Assembly: GCF_003384725.1 (NCBI RefSeq)
Contig: NZ_QNVV01000007.1
Location: 62,001-126,000, forward strand
Source of the DNA: Chryseobacterium pennipullorum
GTDB lineage: Bacteria; Bacteroidota; Bacteroidia; Flavobacteriales; Weeksellaceae
Length of the DNA: 64,000 bases
Reading direction: 5' to 3'
Shown here: piece by piece, positions 18,364-27,693 of the stretch
How the letters are laid out: every line of letters starts with the position of its first letter
Position numbering within the stretch: the stretch's first letter is position 1
The notes under the pieces: model-generated
Told to the model about the DNA's origin: nothing
What the model saw: the letters and a program-made list of their open reading frames with translations, nothing else
Databases searched by the model: none
Program-made: the position numbers and the translations under genes

Positions 18364-21300
18364 TTAATTTCTGTTTTTAAGCATGATCCATCCTGAACGC
18401 TGTTCCAGTTTTTTACTTGCCGGGTTTTCCCACTGTATTCTGTACCAATATGTACCGGTAGGAAGGTTTATGCCTTTTGCAGAGCCTCTCCAGATCACCT
18501 CATTTTTACTTGCTTTGAAAACCTCGGCACCGTATCTGTCAAAAATAGATGCTGCAAAATTATTATAGCCGCTGATTCCTGAGAAATCTATTGTATCGTT
18601 AACCCCATCCATATTCGGTGTGATGACATTGGTAATCACCAGGGTGAAATAATTCAGTGAAGTACCGCATTTTGCATCTTTTACCCTTACCATCAGATGG
18701 TACATGGTATTATTCAGTATGTTATAAAAAACATTGGATCCCTGCCATGTTACGCCACCGTCTATTGAATATTCCAGAATACCGTTGGTGGGATTACTTG
18801 CTGTAAGGGTAAGAATATGGTTGTTATAGACCACATCTGTAAACTGTGGCAGCTCCGGATTGATCAGCTGGGCTGAAAAAACACTTGAACAAACGCCATT
18901 ACTGATCGTTACCGTATACGTTCCGGCAACATTGGTTGTAATGGTCTGCGTGGTTGCCCCCGTATTCCAGAGATAAGTATAATTAAGTCCTGCACCTGCA
19001 TCCAGTGTGGCATGATCTCCCGCACACGCAAAGACATCTTCCAGCGTGGAAACTATAGCAGGAACCACTTCTATGGTAATTTTAGCTGCTACCACTGAGC
19101 TACATCCATTTCCTCCCAATGCAAATACCGAATATTCTGTAGTGGCAGTAGGAGTAACAACCTGAGTATTTCCGTTTCCGGTAAGTCCTACCCAATTATA
19201 GGTAATTCCTCCGGTTGCGGTAAGCGTTACCGATTCCCCTGCACATATTTTTGTTTTAGAAGCTGCAATGCCGGCAACAGGAGGTCCTACCTGAACTGTA
19301 ACCGTTGCAGCCGTTGCTGAAATACATCCGTTAGCCCCTACAGCATATACAGTATACACCGTTGTGCTGGTAGGAGACACTACCTGGGTACTTCCGTTCC
19401 CGGTAAGACCATTCCCCCAGTTATACGTGACTCCTCCCGAAGCGGTAAGTGTCAGCGACTCACCTTCACATATTCTCGTCACTGAGGAAACCAGGGCAGC
19501 AACCGGCTTAACCTTATCTTCCTGTACATTGACGTCAGAAGTATAGGTACAGCTTAAATTTCCCGGTTGGGAAACATTGGTCACCGTTAAGGTATAAACT
19601 CCTCCTGCACTGACTACAGGGCTAAGAGTGTTTCCTCCTGACACAATAGTTCCTCCAGTTGTTGTCCATGCAATGGTAGATCCTGGAGGGACTACGGAAG
19701 CAGAGGCATTAATCGTCACCTGTGGTGTAGTACACGTGATCACCTGTGGCGCAGCTATGGTAAGGGTGGTCACTGCAGTTCTCAATAATTGTAAAGAAAC
19801 CACGTAGGTACAACCTCCGTTGCTTACCCGCACATAGATGGTTTGATTTCCCGGTGGAGAATAGCTGGTGGTATTTGTAATGAAGCTCGCATTGCCGGCA
19901 TTGGCATCAGCAAGATTAACATAATACGTAAAGGTGATGCCTACAGCTGTAGTGATCTGAGATTCCGCCTCTGTAAGGTCATAAGCAAGTCCCGGCTGAT
20001 AACATTTATGCAGCGTTGCATTCTGTGCTGTAAAAGGTTCTGACACCTCAATGGTAATCGTACCTGGATTCTGGGAAACACATCCGTTGGCCCCTACTGC
20101 TGTAACCGTGTAGGTTGTAGTAGCTGTAGGTGATACAGTCTGTGTATTTCCGGTTCCGGGAAGGCCCGTCCAGTTATAGGTAACCCCACCTGAAGCTGTT
20201 AATGTAACTGATTCTCCTTTACAGATTTTTATTTTACTTGCCGTAAGCCCGGTAACGGGTGGAGCACTGTCTCCGGTAACCGTCACATTGGCAACTGCTG
20301 TACAGTTGATATTTCCTGGCTGGTAATTTTTTGTTATCGTTAATGTATAGGTTCCCGGTGCATTGATCACAGGGTTCAGGGTAGTTCCTCCTGACACAAT
20401 ATTTCCGCCGGTTGTGGTCCAGTTAAAAGTTGATCCTGTCGGATAAACGGAAGCTGAAGCATTCAGGGTGATCTGTGAATTCGTACAGGTTAGTCCCGGC
20501 GGTGGGGCCACAGATGCTGTCATTTGTGGTGCCTTTATAAGCTTGAGCTCCGCAACCTTGAAACAGAAACCTTTAGTAACTCTCACATACACCGTCTGCC
20601 CTCCTGCACTGGAGTAAGCTGCGGGATTTGGTATTGTACTTGCATTTCCGGCTGTAGCATCAGCAAGTGTGGTATAATATGAAAATGCAATCCCTGGAGT
20701 TGTACTTATTGAAGCCTCTGCTGAAGGTAAATTGAAGGTAGCATTTCCTGCCGTATAGCAGGCGGTAAGCGTGGCATTCTGTACCGTAGGTGAAGTTCCA
20801 CCAACAACAGTTATGCTTGCTTCCCCAGGACAACTATTTCCGGGGATATACACTTTTACTTTATATACTCCGGGTTGGGTGGCCGTATAACTGGCGCCAA
20901 CAGCCCCGGCAATAGGATTGTTATTCAAAAACCATTCATAGGTGGCATTAGGAGCCTGAACGGAAGCGGTAAAAGTCTGTGGGGTATTATCACACATATT
21001 CACTGAAGCAGGCAGCTGTGCGCCTGTCTGATCCAGAATCTTTACGCCGATATCAAATGATCCTGCTTCCAGAAACACTGCAGAGTCAAAGTTGGGGTCC
21101 TGATAATCTGCAAGGACCATTTTAAAGTGGTAGGTCTGTCCCGGAATCACGGTTGCTTTTGCTGTTAAGGGAATAGTACGCCCATCGAAATTGGTTTCAA
21201 TCTGCGGATTGTTTACTCCGGCAAAATAGGCTTCGTTTTTAGGTCCGCAGTTCTGATAGGCGGGATGAATATTGGTCACACTCACAGGTCCTGCACCTCC

Positions 21301-21942
21301 CGGAAGTACGGCCAGATTGGTATAGTTCGGATCACCTACTTTTTTTAGCAGTAAAGCAAATCCATCGGTAATGGTACATGGAAAATTCTGTTGGTATTCT
21401 TTGGAGGCAAACAGGTATCTGAAAGTAATTTCAGTAGAAGCAGCCACGAAATCGAATTCTATATAGGTAGCATTCGTAAGATTGGAATTAGCAATTGACA
21501 ATGCAGTAGCCAGATCTACATCTCCTCCTGTAGCCAGATCATCACTTAAAGCGGCCTGATAAACATTTCCTGCCTTAGTGGCGTATCCTGTGGAAAGGAT
21601 CACTCCTTTACTGAAAGGAAAGTTGGTGTTGGCTTTATTGAAATATCCCCAGCTCCGGTTCTGATTCCCAGGTTGCAGATTAGGAGATACCGTGACGTTG
21701 CTTACATTGGATGTAGCACACCCTCCTCCGGAAATAAGGACATCCTTGATCAGCTGTGTAATGCTGTAATTGGATTCAGGATAGCTGGGAGCATTTACAT
21801 CTATAAAAACACCGGCTCTCATAGAAGCAGCACTAGGTTTTTTAGCGATCTCTTCCCGTCCTCTGTTCTGAGCAGAAACAAGGCTTCCGATAAAAGCAAA
21901 AAATATAGCTAAAAATAAATTTCCTATCCTCCTATTTAACAT
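18364..21942 (-). CDS. choice-of-anchor L adhesin-like protein, T9SS type B (copy 2, expanded)
   Basis: This is the longest of the three paralogues (1192 aa). The signal peptide, choice-of-anchor-L domain ('YIEFDFVAASTEITFRYLFA', 'VLPGGAGPVSVTNIHP') and type B sorting domain ('TPNMDGVNDTIDF', ending 'SGWIMLKNRN') are shared with its neighbours. The middle is expanded by about 400 residues. The block 'CKGESVTLTASGGVTYNW' recurs as 'CEGESLTLTASGGVTYNW' and 'CAGESVTLTATGGITYNW', and a larger pair built around 'FNWTTTGGNIVSGGTTLNP' and 'IAWTTTGGTIVSGGNTLSP' is duplicated. The expansion points to repeat-driven lengthening of a surface stalk. The function is probably attachment or a cell-surface structure, unproven. 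Confidence 0.88.
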   Translation of the reverse strand: MLNRRIGNLFLAIFFAFIGSLVSAQNRGREEIAKKPSAASMRAGVFIDVNAPSYPESNYSITQLIKDVLISGGGCATSNVSNVTVSPNLQPGNQNRSWGYFNKANTNFPFSKGVILSTGYATKAGNVYQAALSDDLATGGDVDLATALSIANSNLTNATYIEFDFVAASTEITFRYLFASKEYQQNFPCTITDGFALLLKKVGDPNYTNLAVLPGGAGPVSVTNIHPAYQNCGPKNEAYFAGVNNPQIETNFDGRTIPLTAKATVIPGQTYHFKMVLADYQDPNFDSAVFLEAGSFDIGVKILDQTGAQLPASVNMCDNTPQTFTASVQAPNATYEWFLNNNPIAGAVGASYTATQPGVYKVKVYIPGNSCPGEASITVVGGTSPTVQNATLTACYTAGNATFNLPSAEASISTTPGIAFSYYTTLADATAGNASTIPNPAAYSSAGGQTVYVRVTKGFCFKVAELKLIKAPQMTASVAPPPGLTCTNSQITLNASASVYPTGSTFNWTTTGGNIVSGGTTLNPVINAPGTYTLTITKNYQPGNINCTAVANVTVTGDSAPPVTGLTASKIKICKGESVTLTASGGVTYNWTGLPGTGNTQTVSPTATTTYTVTAVGANGCVSQNPGTITIEVSEPFTAQNATLHKCYQPGLAYDLTEAESQITTAVGITFTYYVNLADANAGNASFITNTTSYSPPGNQTIYVRVSNGGCTYVVSLQLLRTAVTTLTIAAPQVITCTTPQVTINASASVVPPGSTIAWTTTGGTIVSGGNTLSPVVSAGGVYTLTVTNVSQPGNLSCTYTSDVNVQEDKVKPVAALVSSVTRICEGESLTLTASGGVTYNWGNGLTGNGSTQVVSPTSTTVYTVYAVGANGCISATAATVTVQVGPPVAGIAASKTKICAGESVTLTATGGITYNWVGLTGNGNTQVVTPTATTEYSVFALGGNGCSSVVAAKITIEVVPAIVSTLEDVFACAGDHATLDAGAGLNYTYLWNTGATTQTITTNVAGTYTVTISNGVCSSVFSAQLINPELPQFTDVVYNNHILTLTASNPTNGILEYSIDGGVTWQGSNVFYNILNNTMYHLMVRVKDAKCGTSLNYFTLVITNVITPNMDGVNDTIDFSGISGYNNFAASIFDRYGAEVFKASKNEVIWRGSAKGINLPTGTYWYRIQWENPASKKLEQRSGWIMLKNRN

Positions 21943-22062
21943 TTTATAGTATTTTAAACAAAAATACTATTTTTTTTCATTGAAACTCATGCTAACATAA
22001 TTTACATTATCATAAATACAAATTTATTTATGGTAGAATATCAACTTTATTTATTTGAAAAT

Positions 22063-22095
22063 AATAAAAAAAGACTGACAAAACAGTCAGTCTTT
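22063..22095 (-). terminator. terminator of the third adhesin gene
   Basis: A 9-bp perfect stem (22071-22079 with 22086-22094) is followed on the minus strand by a T run. It lies 18 bp past the stop of the gene at 22113. Confidence 0.8.
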
Positions 22096-22112
22096 CAATA
22101 TATAGTTCAAAA

Positions 22113-24473
22113 CTATTCTATATTCTTAAGCAGGATCCAGCCCGTTTTTACCACTATTTGCTTGCTGGCAGGATCTTCAAAGGTTACCTGATACCAGTAT
22201 GAAGATGTGGGCAGTCGCTTGCCCTGGAAATATCCATCCCAATAGGGTCTTATTTTCGCTGCTTTGAAAACCTCTTTGCCGTAACGGTCAAAAATCTGTC
22301 CGCTGAAACTCTTGTAATCGCTTATCCCTCTGAAATCAATAATATCATTGATGTTGTCACCATTTGGGGTGATGACATTTTTCATCACGAATGTAAAGAA
22401 TTCAAGGAAGCCTACACAGCTTGTAAACTTAACTTTCACCCGGATAGAGATTATTTTATTCTTAGGAACATTGTTAAATACATTGGAAGACTGCCATGTA
22501 ACTCCATTGTCTATCGAGTATTCTAATATTCCGTTGCTCGGGTTGCTGGCCGTAAGGATCATAGTTCCGTTATCATTGTAGTCCACTTTAATAATTTCAG
22601 GAACAACAGCTTTGATCACCTCTGTTCTGAATTCTTTGGAACATACGCCATTGCTTATGGTTACTCTGTACTCTCCCGGTTTATCTACCATAATGGTCTG
22701 GGTAGTTTCACCTGTACTCCATTCATAGGTATAGTCAGGTCCTGAACCAGCATCGAGAATGATCTTATCTCCCTCACAAATATGGCCACCTTTTAACGTA
22801 GAAACAATAGCCGGTACAACTTCTACAGTCACTCTAGCCGGCTGTAAAGATTTACATCCCTGCGCTCCCACTGCATATACGGTATAGGTTGTTGTCTGAG
22901 TAGGACTCAACGTTCTGATTCCACCGGTTGTAGAAGAAGAATCACTCCATTCATAAGTGACGCCTCCTGAAGCGGTAAGCAATACAGATTCTCCCACACA
23001 GATCTTTAGTTTTGAAGCCACCAAACTCGCTACAGGTGTTTCTTCTTTTTGTAGAGTCAGGGTGGCTATTCTGCTGCAAAAAGCCCCGTTGGAAACCAAT
23101 ACATATAAAACCTGGCCGTCTGTTCCGTTATAATTGGTAAGATTGGTAATATAGCTGTTATTCTGAGCCTGGGCATCTGCCTGGTTGACATAAAAACGGA
23201 ATACCGCTCCTGCAGTGGTACTGATCAAAGGTTTGGTATCTTCTAAATTAAAAGTATTCATATCCGGTGTTGAGCACAATTTTACGGTTGCATTCTGTAC
23301 GGTAGGACTTGTTCCGCCTACAATCGTAATGGTGGCTTCTCCCGGACACTGATTTCCGGGGATCATTACTTTTACGGAGTAAACTCCCGGCTGGTTGGCG
23401 ATATATACTGCATTGGTAGCCCCAGGTATCAAAGCGTTATCTCTGTACCACTGGAAAGTCATTCCCGGAATGGACGCTACCTGGGCTTTAAGTTGTTTGG
23501 GAGTATTGTCACACATATTGATACTGGCTGGCAAAGCAGCACCGGTCTCATCAACAATTTTAATTCCGATATCAAAAGAACCTCCTTCCAGGAAAACTGC
23601 AGAATCATGACCAGAGTCTCTTGCATCTGCCAATACCATTTTAAAATGATAAGTTTGTCCGGGAATTACGTCGGCTACAGCAGTCAATGGAGTTGTTCTT
23701 CCATTATAATTAATGGCAACGTGCGGACTGTTCATTCCTCCAAAATACATTTCATTGATAGGTCCGCAGCTAAACCCATTTCCTGCGGGTACAATGTTGG
23801 TAGCACTTACAGGTCCTGCACCTCCCGGCAGTACAGCCAGGTTGGTATAGGTAGGATCGCCGGCCTTTTTCAGCAATAGAGCAAAAGCATCGGAATATCC
23901 GTCACACGGAAAGTTGGACGTATATTCTTCAGAAGCAAATATATAATTAAACTTAACCTGGGTAGAATTGGGTACGAAATCAAATTCAAGGGCTACTGCG
24001 TCCAGCAAATTGTATGGAGGATTGGTCGCGGTCACCAGATCCGGATCACTTCCGGAGCCTACTCCCGTTCCCAGGTATCCTATAAATTCATTCCCTGCTT
24101 CTGTTGCGCTTCCTGTAGTGAGTACAATTCCATCGGTAAAAGGAAAATTGGCTGTTCCTTTATTGAAATATCCCCAAAACCGGTTAGGGTTATCTACCGC
24201 ATGATTAGGAGAAACAGTTACATTCGTGACATTTGCTGCCGTACAGTTGGTTCCGCCATTGATCAGAATATCTTTCACGAGCTGTTCCGGGGTGTAATTG
24301 GAAGCAGGATACGGCGGTACATTCACATCGATAAACTCTCCGGCTCTAAGGCTGGCCCCCGTAGGGGTTACTTTTTTAGGTTTTCTGTTGGGAGCCGTCT
24401 GAGAAAAGACAGAAACAGAAGCCAATAAAAAGACAAAAAGAAAAAAATAGTTTTTTACTCTATAATTCAACAT
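22113..24473 (-). CDS. choice-of-anchor L adhesin-like protein, T9SS type B (copy 3)
   Basis: This 786-aa paralogue has nearly the same domain order and length as copy 1: signal peptide ('VFLLASVSVFSQTAPN'), choice-of-anchor-L domain ('FDFVPNSTQVKFNYIFASEE', 'YHFKMVLADARDSGHDSAVF'), Ig/PKD-like modules ('ICVGESVLLTASGGVTYEW', 'ICEGDKIILDAGSG') and a type B T9SS sorting domain ('TPNGDNINDIIDF', ending 'SGWILLKNIE'). It has its own terminator and lies over 150 bp from copy 2, so the three genes may be separately transcribed. A CAAATGTA at 24491-24498 reads TAnnTTTG on the minus strand and may be its promoter, although the -33 spacing is short. Confidence 0.88.
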   Translation of the reverse strand: MLNYRVKNYFFLFVFLLASVSVFSQTAPNRKPKKVTPTGASLRAGEFIDVNVPPYPASNYTPEQLVKDILINGGTNCTAANVTNVTVSPNHAVDNPNRFWGYFNKGTANFPFTDGIVLTTGSATEAGNEFIGYLGTGVGSGSDPDLVTATNPPYNLLDAVALEFDFVPNSTQVKFNYIFASEEYTSNFPCDGYSDAFALLLKKAGDPTYTNLAVLPGGAGPVSATNIVPAGNGFSCGPINEMYFGGMNSPHVAINYNGRTTPLTAVADVIPGQTYHFKMVLADARDSGHDSAVFLEGGSFDIGIKIVDETGAALPASINMCDNTPKQLKAQVASIPGMTFQWYRDNALIPGATNAVYIANQPGVYSVKVMIPGNQCPGEATITIVGGTSPTVQNATVKLCSTPDMNTFNLEDTKPLISTTAGAVFRFYVNQADAQAQNNSYITNLTNYNGTDGQVLYVLVSNGAFCSRIATLTLQKEETPVASLVASKLKICVGESVLLTASGGVTYEWSDSSSTTGGIRTLSPTQTTTYTVYAVGAQGCKSLQPARVTVEVVPAIVSTLKGGHICEGDKIILDAGSGPDYTYEWSTGETTQTIMVDKPGEYRVTISNGVCSKEFRTEVIKAVVPEIIKVDYNDNGTMILTASNPSNGILEYSIDNGVTWQSSNVFNNVPKNKIISIRVKVKFTSCVGFLEFFTFVMKNVITPNGDNINDIIDFRGISDYKSFSGQIFDRYGKEVFKAAKIRPYWDGYFQGKRLPTSSYWYQVTFEDPASKQIVVKTGWILLKNIE

Positions 24474-24615
24474 TTTTTATTTCATTTGCCCAAATGTAGC
24501 AAAATTATTTGTTCAAAATAACCGTTTACATACTTTTAATTTAATTTAACGCAAACATTTTCAATAAATAGATTTTATTTTTACATTTTCCGCAAAACAC
24601 CGGAATTCTCACCTG

Positions 24616-24648
24616 TAAAAAAACAGATTAATAAAAATTAATCTGTTT
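24616..24648 (-). terminator. terminator of the heptad-repeat membrane protein gene
   Basis: A perfect 12-bp stem (24621-24632 with 24637-24648) has an AAAA loop. On the minus strand it is followed by T residues. Confidence 0.75.
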
Positions 24649-24680
24649 GTACTATAATCACGTGAATGATTTGTGAAGAG

Positions 24681-25235
24681 TTAATCCTCTTTTTTTAGCT
24701 GATCAATTTCACTCTGAAGCCGGAAAATAATATCTTTCAAAGCTTTTATTTCATTTTTGTTGGAGCTGACATTGCTTTTCAGGATCACATTTTTAGCCCT
24801 TTCATTGCGATGTTCATCTTCTTCCTCTTCATTGATCTCTTCAATATCTTCCTGAATATCCTCAATGTCTTCATTAATTTCCTCAATATCTTCACTGATC
24901 TCTTCAATATCCTCACTGATCTCCTCGATATCTTCCTGGATATCTTCAATATCTTCACTGATCTCCTCAATATCCTCCTGGATATCTTCAATTTTTTCGT
25001 GGCTTTTGTTGACGGACATCTGAATGAATATAGCCAGATAAATGGCTTCTAAAGATAATATCGTCGTAAGAATCAGCAGCATTTTATCAAAATCAACAAT
25101 ATGCAGCATGGGAAGCAAAAATGAAGTAACGAAAAGCAGGGTATGCACAATGAGAGACTGGATAGATCCTATCCACGAGGTAATGCTGTCCGCTATTCTT
25201 TCCAGAACTTCTGTTTTTTCGTTATACTTTTTCAT
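24681..25235 (-). CDS. two-helix membrane protein with acidic heptad tail (DUF1003-like)
   Basis: The 184-aa protein has a short N terminus and two transmembrane helices, around 'LIVHTLLFVTSFLLPML' and 'LLILTTILSLEAIYLAIFI', ending in 'QMSVNKSHEKIED'. This layout resembles DUF1003 proteins, and the low-affinity iron permease family is a second possibility. About eight near-perfect heptads of the form I-x-E-D-I-E-E follow (residues about 82-138), then a more ordinary coiled-coil end, 'IIFRLQSEIDQLKKED'. The heptads predict a long, highly acidic coiled coil on the cytoplasmic side. No function is known. A terminator lies 33 bp beyond its stop. Confidence 0.75.
   Translation of the reverse strand: MKKYNEKTEVLERIADSITSWIGSIQSLIVHTLLFVTSFLLPMLHIVDFDKMLLILTTILSLEAIYLAIFIQMSVNKSHEKIEDIQEDIEEISEDIEDIQEDIEEISEDIEEISEDIEEINEDIEDIQEDIEEINEEEEDEHRNERAKNVILKSNVSSNKNEIKALKDIIFRLQSEIDQLKKED
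24840..24996 (-). repeat. 21-bp tandem coding repeat (acidic heptads)
   Basis: DNA inside the membrane-protein gene repeats every 21 bp, alternating words such as ATATCTTC and CTGATCTC. It encodes about seven to eight heptads of the type I-S-E-D-I-E-E or I-Q-E-D-I-E-E. Copy number could vary between strains by slippage. Confidence 0.85.
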
Positions 25236-25248
25236 CCTTTATATTTTT

Positions 25249-26019
25249 TTACAACAGTTCTTTCGTCACTCCCAGCCCAAATAATGCAAAGTCATATTTC
25301 GCGGGATCATCTGAATCAAACTTCCTTATGGCTAGATCCAACTCTTCTACTGTTTTCCAATCATTCTGCGTTCTTAAAACAAGTCCCAGTTTTCTTGAAA
25401 TATTTCCGGTGTGAACATCCAAAGGAATTGACAAATGTTTCTGGTCGATATTCTCCCATATACCAAAATCTACGCCTCTTTTATCTTTACGTACCATCCA
25501 CCGCAGAAACATAATGATCCTTTTGGCAGAAGAATTTTTATAGGGTGAACTGATGTGTTTGTGCGTTCTGTTTTTTTCAGGTTCCAAAAAACTGCTTCTG
25601 AATCTTTCTATGGCATGCAGAAAATTAACTTCCTGATCCCGGACTTCAAATAAGCTTTCCAGACTTTCATGTTCCTGATATATTCTGTTGAACTGTCTGA
25701 TAAAGTAAGCAAAATCCTGACCATTAAAAGTTCTGTGCACACTTTTCTCCTGAATATCTTCCAAATCTTTTTCGGTATAATTCAATACAAAATCATAGGG
25801 AGCATTCCCCATCATATCAAGCATTTTCTCTGCAGATTTGATGATAGACTTTCTGTTTCCCCAGGAGATGGTTGCGGCCAGGAACCCTGCAATCTCAATA
25901 TCCTGCTTAATGGTAAAGCGATGTGGAATCTGTATCGGGTCGTTTTCAATAAAATCAGGCGCATTAAACTGATCCGCTTTTTCATCCAGAAAACTTCTAA
26001 GCTCTTCAAATTTCAACAT
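25249..26019 (-). CDS. TIGR02757 family protein
   Basis: This 256-aa protein matches the TIGR02757 family of Bacteroidetes and some other bacteria. It shows 'FENDPIQIPHRF'-type spacing near the N terminus ('FIENDPIQIPHRFTIKQDIE'), then 'AATISWGNRKSIIKSAEKM', 'KRIIMFLRWMVRKDKRGVDF' and 'IPLDVHTGNISRKLGL'. The helical fold and the late D-V-H-x-G motif are reminiscent of HhH-GPD DNA glycosylases, but the family's biochemical function is not established to my knowledge. It lies 5 bp after rnz on the minus strand and is probably co-transcribed with it. Confidence 0.85.
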   Translation of the reverse strand: MLKFEELRSFLDEKADQFNAPDFIENDPIQIPHRFTIKQDIEIAGFLAATISWGNRKSIIKSAEKMLDMMGNAPYDFVLNYTEKDLEDIQEKSVHRTFNGQDFAYFIRQFNRIYQEHESLESLFEVRDQEVNFLHAIERFRSSFLEPEKNRTHKHISSPYKNSSAKRIIMFLRWMVRKDKRGVDFGIWENIDQKHLSIPLDVHTGNISRKLGLVLRTQNDWKTVEELDLAIRKFDSDDPAKYDFALFGLGVTKELL

Positions 26020-26024
26020 ATTCT

Positions 26025-26939
26025 TTAAATCTTTACACTCTCCAATGCTTTCGGCAGATAAGAATGGGGGAATACATTTCTGGCTTCATCGGTAAATACC
26101 GTCAGATCTGCATATCTGTTTGAAAAATGTCCCAAAATCAGTTTTCCGACCTGAGCTTTCTGAGCAATTGTTGCCGCTTCCAACGCTGTAGTGTGTCCTG
26201 TGTAATCTGCCATTTCCTTCAGATCGTGCAGGAATGTGGACTCATGGTACAGAACCGTCACATTTTTAATAATCGGAATCACGCTTTCAAGATATCTTGT
26301 ATCACTGCAGAAAGCATAGGATACCGCCGGGGCCGGATCAATGGTAAGAACTTCATTTTTAAGGACATATCCATCGCTTAACACGAAATCTTTTCCCGCT
26401 TTTATATGGTGATAATCACAGGTTTCAATTTCATTGTATTTTGCAATTTCCTTCATATTCAAATGTCTGTCCTTTGGCTTTTCTTTAAAAAGATATCCGT
26501 TGCAGTATATCCTGTGATCCAGAGGAATGGTATAGACCTTTACTCTGTTGTCTTCATAGATTTTTTCAGAATATGTTTTATCCAGCTCATGATATACCAC
26601 CTCGAAACCACGGTGGGTCTCTGTGATCTGAAATATGGTATCCAGCATTTTTTTTATTCCTTTCGGACCGTACACGTGAAGAGGAGTTTCTCTTCCCAAA
26701 AGCCGGAAAGAAGCAATCAGGCCCGGAAGTCCGAAACAATGATCACCGTGAAGGTGAGAAATAAAAATATGGTTGATCTTTGAAAACCTTGCTTTTGCTT
26801 TTCTCAGCTGTACCTGGGTACCTTCTCCACAATCAATCAGGAAGTGCCTTTCCTCCATTTCCAACAACTGTGCTGTGGGAGAAGAATTGATTGTCGGAAT
26901 CGCTGAATTAAAACCTAATATCGTTAAATAAGTACTCAA
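26025..26939 (-). CDS. rnz: ribonuclease Z
   Basis: The 304-aa metallo-beta-lactamase-fold endonuclease removes 3' trailers from pre-tRNA. 'LIDCGEGTQVQLRKA' and the zinc motif 'FISHLHGDHCFGLPGL' (H62, H64, D66, H67) are intact. 'FCSDTRYLESV', 'LYHESTFLHDLKE' and 'LILGHFSNRY' provide the later histidine and aspartate ligands. The length is typical of the short bacterial enzyme. The TIGR02757 gene follows 5 bp after its stop, so the two probably share a transcript. Confidence 0.95.
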   Translation of the reverse strand: MSTYLTILGFNSAIPTINSSPTAQLLEMEERHFLIDCGEGTQVQLRKAKARFSKINHIFISHLHGDHCFGLPGLIASFRLLGRETPLHVYGPKGIKKMLDTIFQITETHRGFEVVYHELDKTYSEKIYEDNRVKVYTIPLDHRIYCNGYLFKEKPKDRHLNMKEIAKYNEIETCDYHHIKAGKDFVLSDGYVLKNEVLTIDPAPAVSYAFCSDTRYLESVIPIIKNVTVLYHESTFLHDLKEMADYTGHTTALEAATIAQKAQVGKLILGHFSNRYADLTVFTDEARNVFPHSYLPKALESVKI

Positions 26940-27075
26940 ATCAATAGTTTATTCTAACAAATGTACGACAGAAATTCTAAAAGGCCTGTTGTACATTCAT
27001 AATTAATTAAAATGAAAAACTGTTTCCCATGATTCCTTCACAAAGAGGCAAATAGGGTAAACAGATTCTTTATCT

Positions 27076-27651
27076 TTAATCTATCACTTTCAGAAAGTCC
27101 ATAAACAGATCCAGTGCCTGTCTGCGGTGGCTGATTTTATTTTTCTCTTCAGGATCCATTTCTGCAAAAGTTCTGTCATAGCCTTCAGGAATAAAGATAG
27201 GATCATATCCGAAACCTTTGAAACCCTTATTCTCTGTCAACAGATTACCATGTACCCTTCCTTCAAAATACCTGGCTCCATTCTCGTCATAATAGCACAG
27301 GACTGTCACAAAATAAGCTTTTCTATTGTCTATTCCCTGCATCTCCTCCAGGACTTTCTCTATATTTTTAGCAAAATCGTGATCTCCGGCATAACGTGCA
27401 GAGAATATTCCCGGTCTTCCGTCCAAAGATTCTACGACAAGACCGCTGTCATCCCCCAAACTTGGGATTCCGGTTTTTTCAAAACAATATTTTGCCTTGA
27501 TCAGGGCATTGGCATGAAATGAATCTCCATCTTCTATAATTTCCTCGTGAATGTCATAATCTGTAAGGCTTTTCACCAGACATTCACTTCCCAGAATCTG
27601 CTGTATTTCTTCTTTCTTGTGTTCATTGTGTGTTGCTACCAATAATTCCAT
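27076..27651 (-). CDS. rdgB: non-canonical purine NTP pyrophosphatase RdgB/HAM1
   Basis: The 191-aa enzyme hydrolyses dITP, XTP and ITP to monophosphates and keeps deaminated purines out of DNA. Motifs: 'ELLVATHNEHKKEEIQQIL' at the N terminus, 'SLGDDSGLVVESLDGRPGIF' with 'SARYAGDH', and 'GFGYDPIFIPEGYDRTFAEM' followed by 'KNKISHRRQAL'. The reading frame is open to an ATG at 27669, but the internal Met at 27651 places 'ELLVATHN' directly after the start, as in other family members. It lies downstream of the CPBP protease gene on the same strand. Confidence 0.93.
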   Translation of the reverse strand: MELLVATHNEHKKEEIQQILGSECLVKSLTDYDIHEEIIEDGDSFHANALIKAKYCFEKTGIPSLGDDSGLVVESLDGRPGIFSARYAGDHDFAKNIEKVLEEMQGIDNRKAYFVTVLCYYDENGARYFEGRVHGNLLTENKGFKGFGYDPIFIPEGYDRTFAEMDPEEKNKISHRRQALDLFMDFLKVID

Positions 27652-27693
27652 GTCTATATTCATTTTCAAATTTTACTTTCCACTAAGGCTCAA

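Noticed and set aside
24840..24996. A short regular repeat that could suggest a CRISPR array
   Set aside because: The period is 21 bp with no unique spacers and it encodes in-frame heptads.
24810..25052. A hydrophobic plus-strand frame over the heptad repeats
   Set aside because: Its repeated Phe/Leu/Ile/Asn pattern is simply the complement of the acidic heptad codons of the real minus-strand gene.
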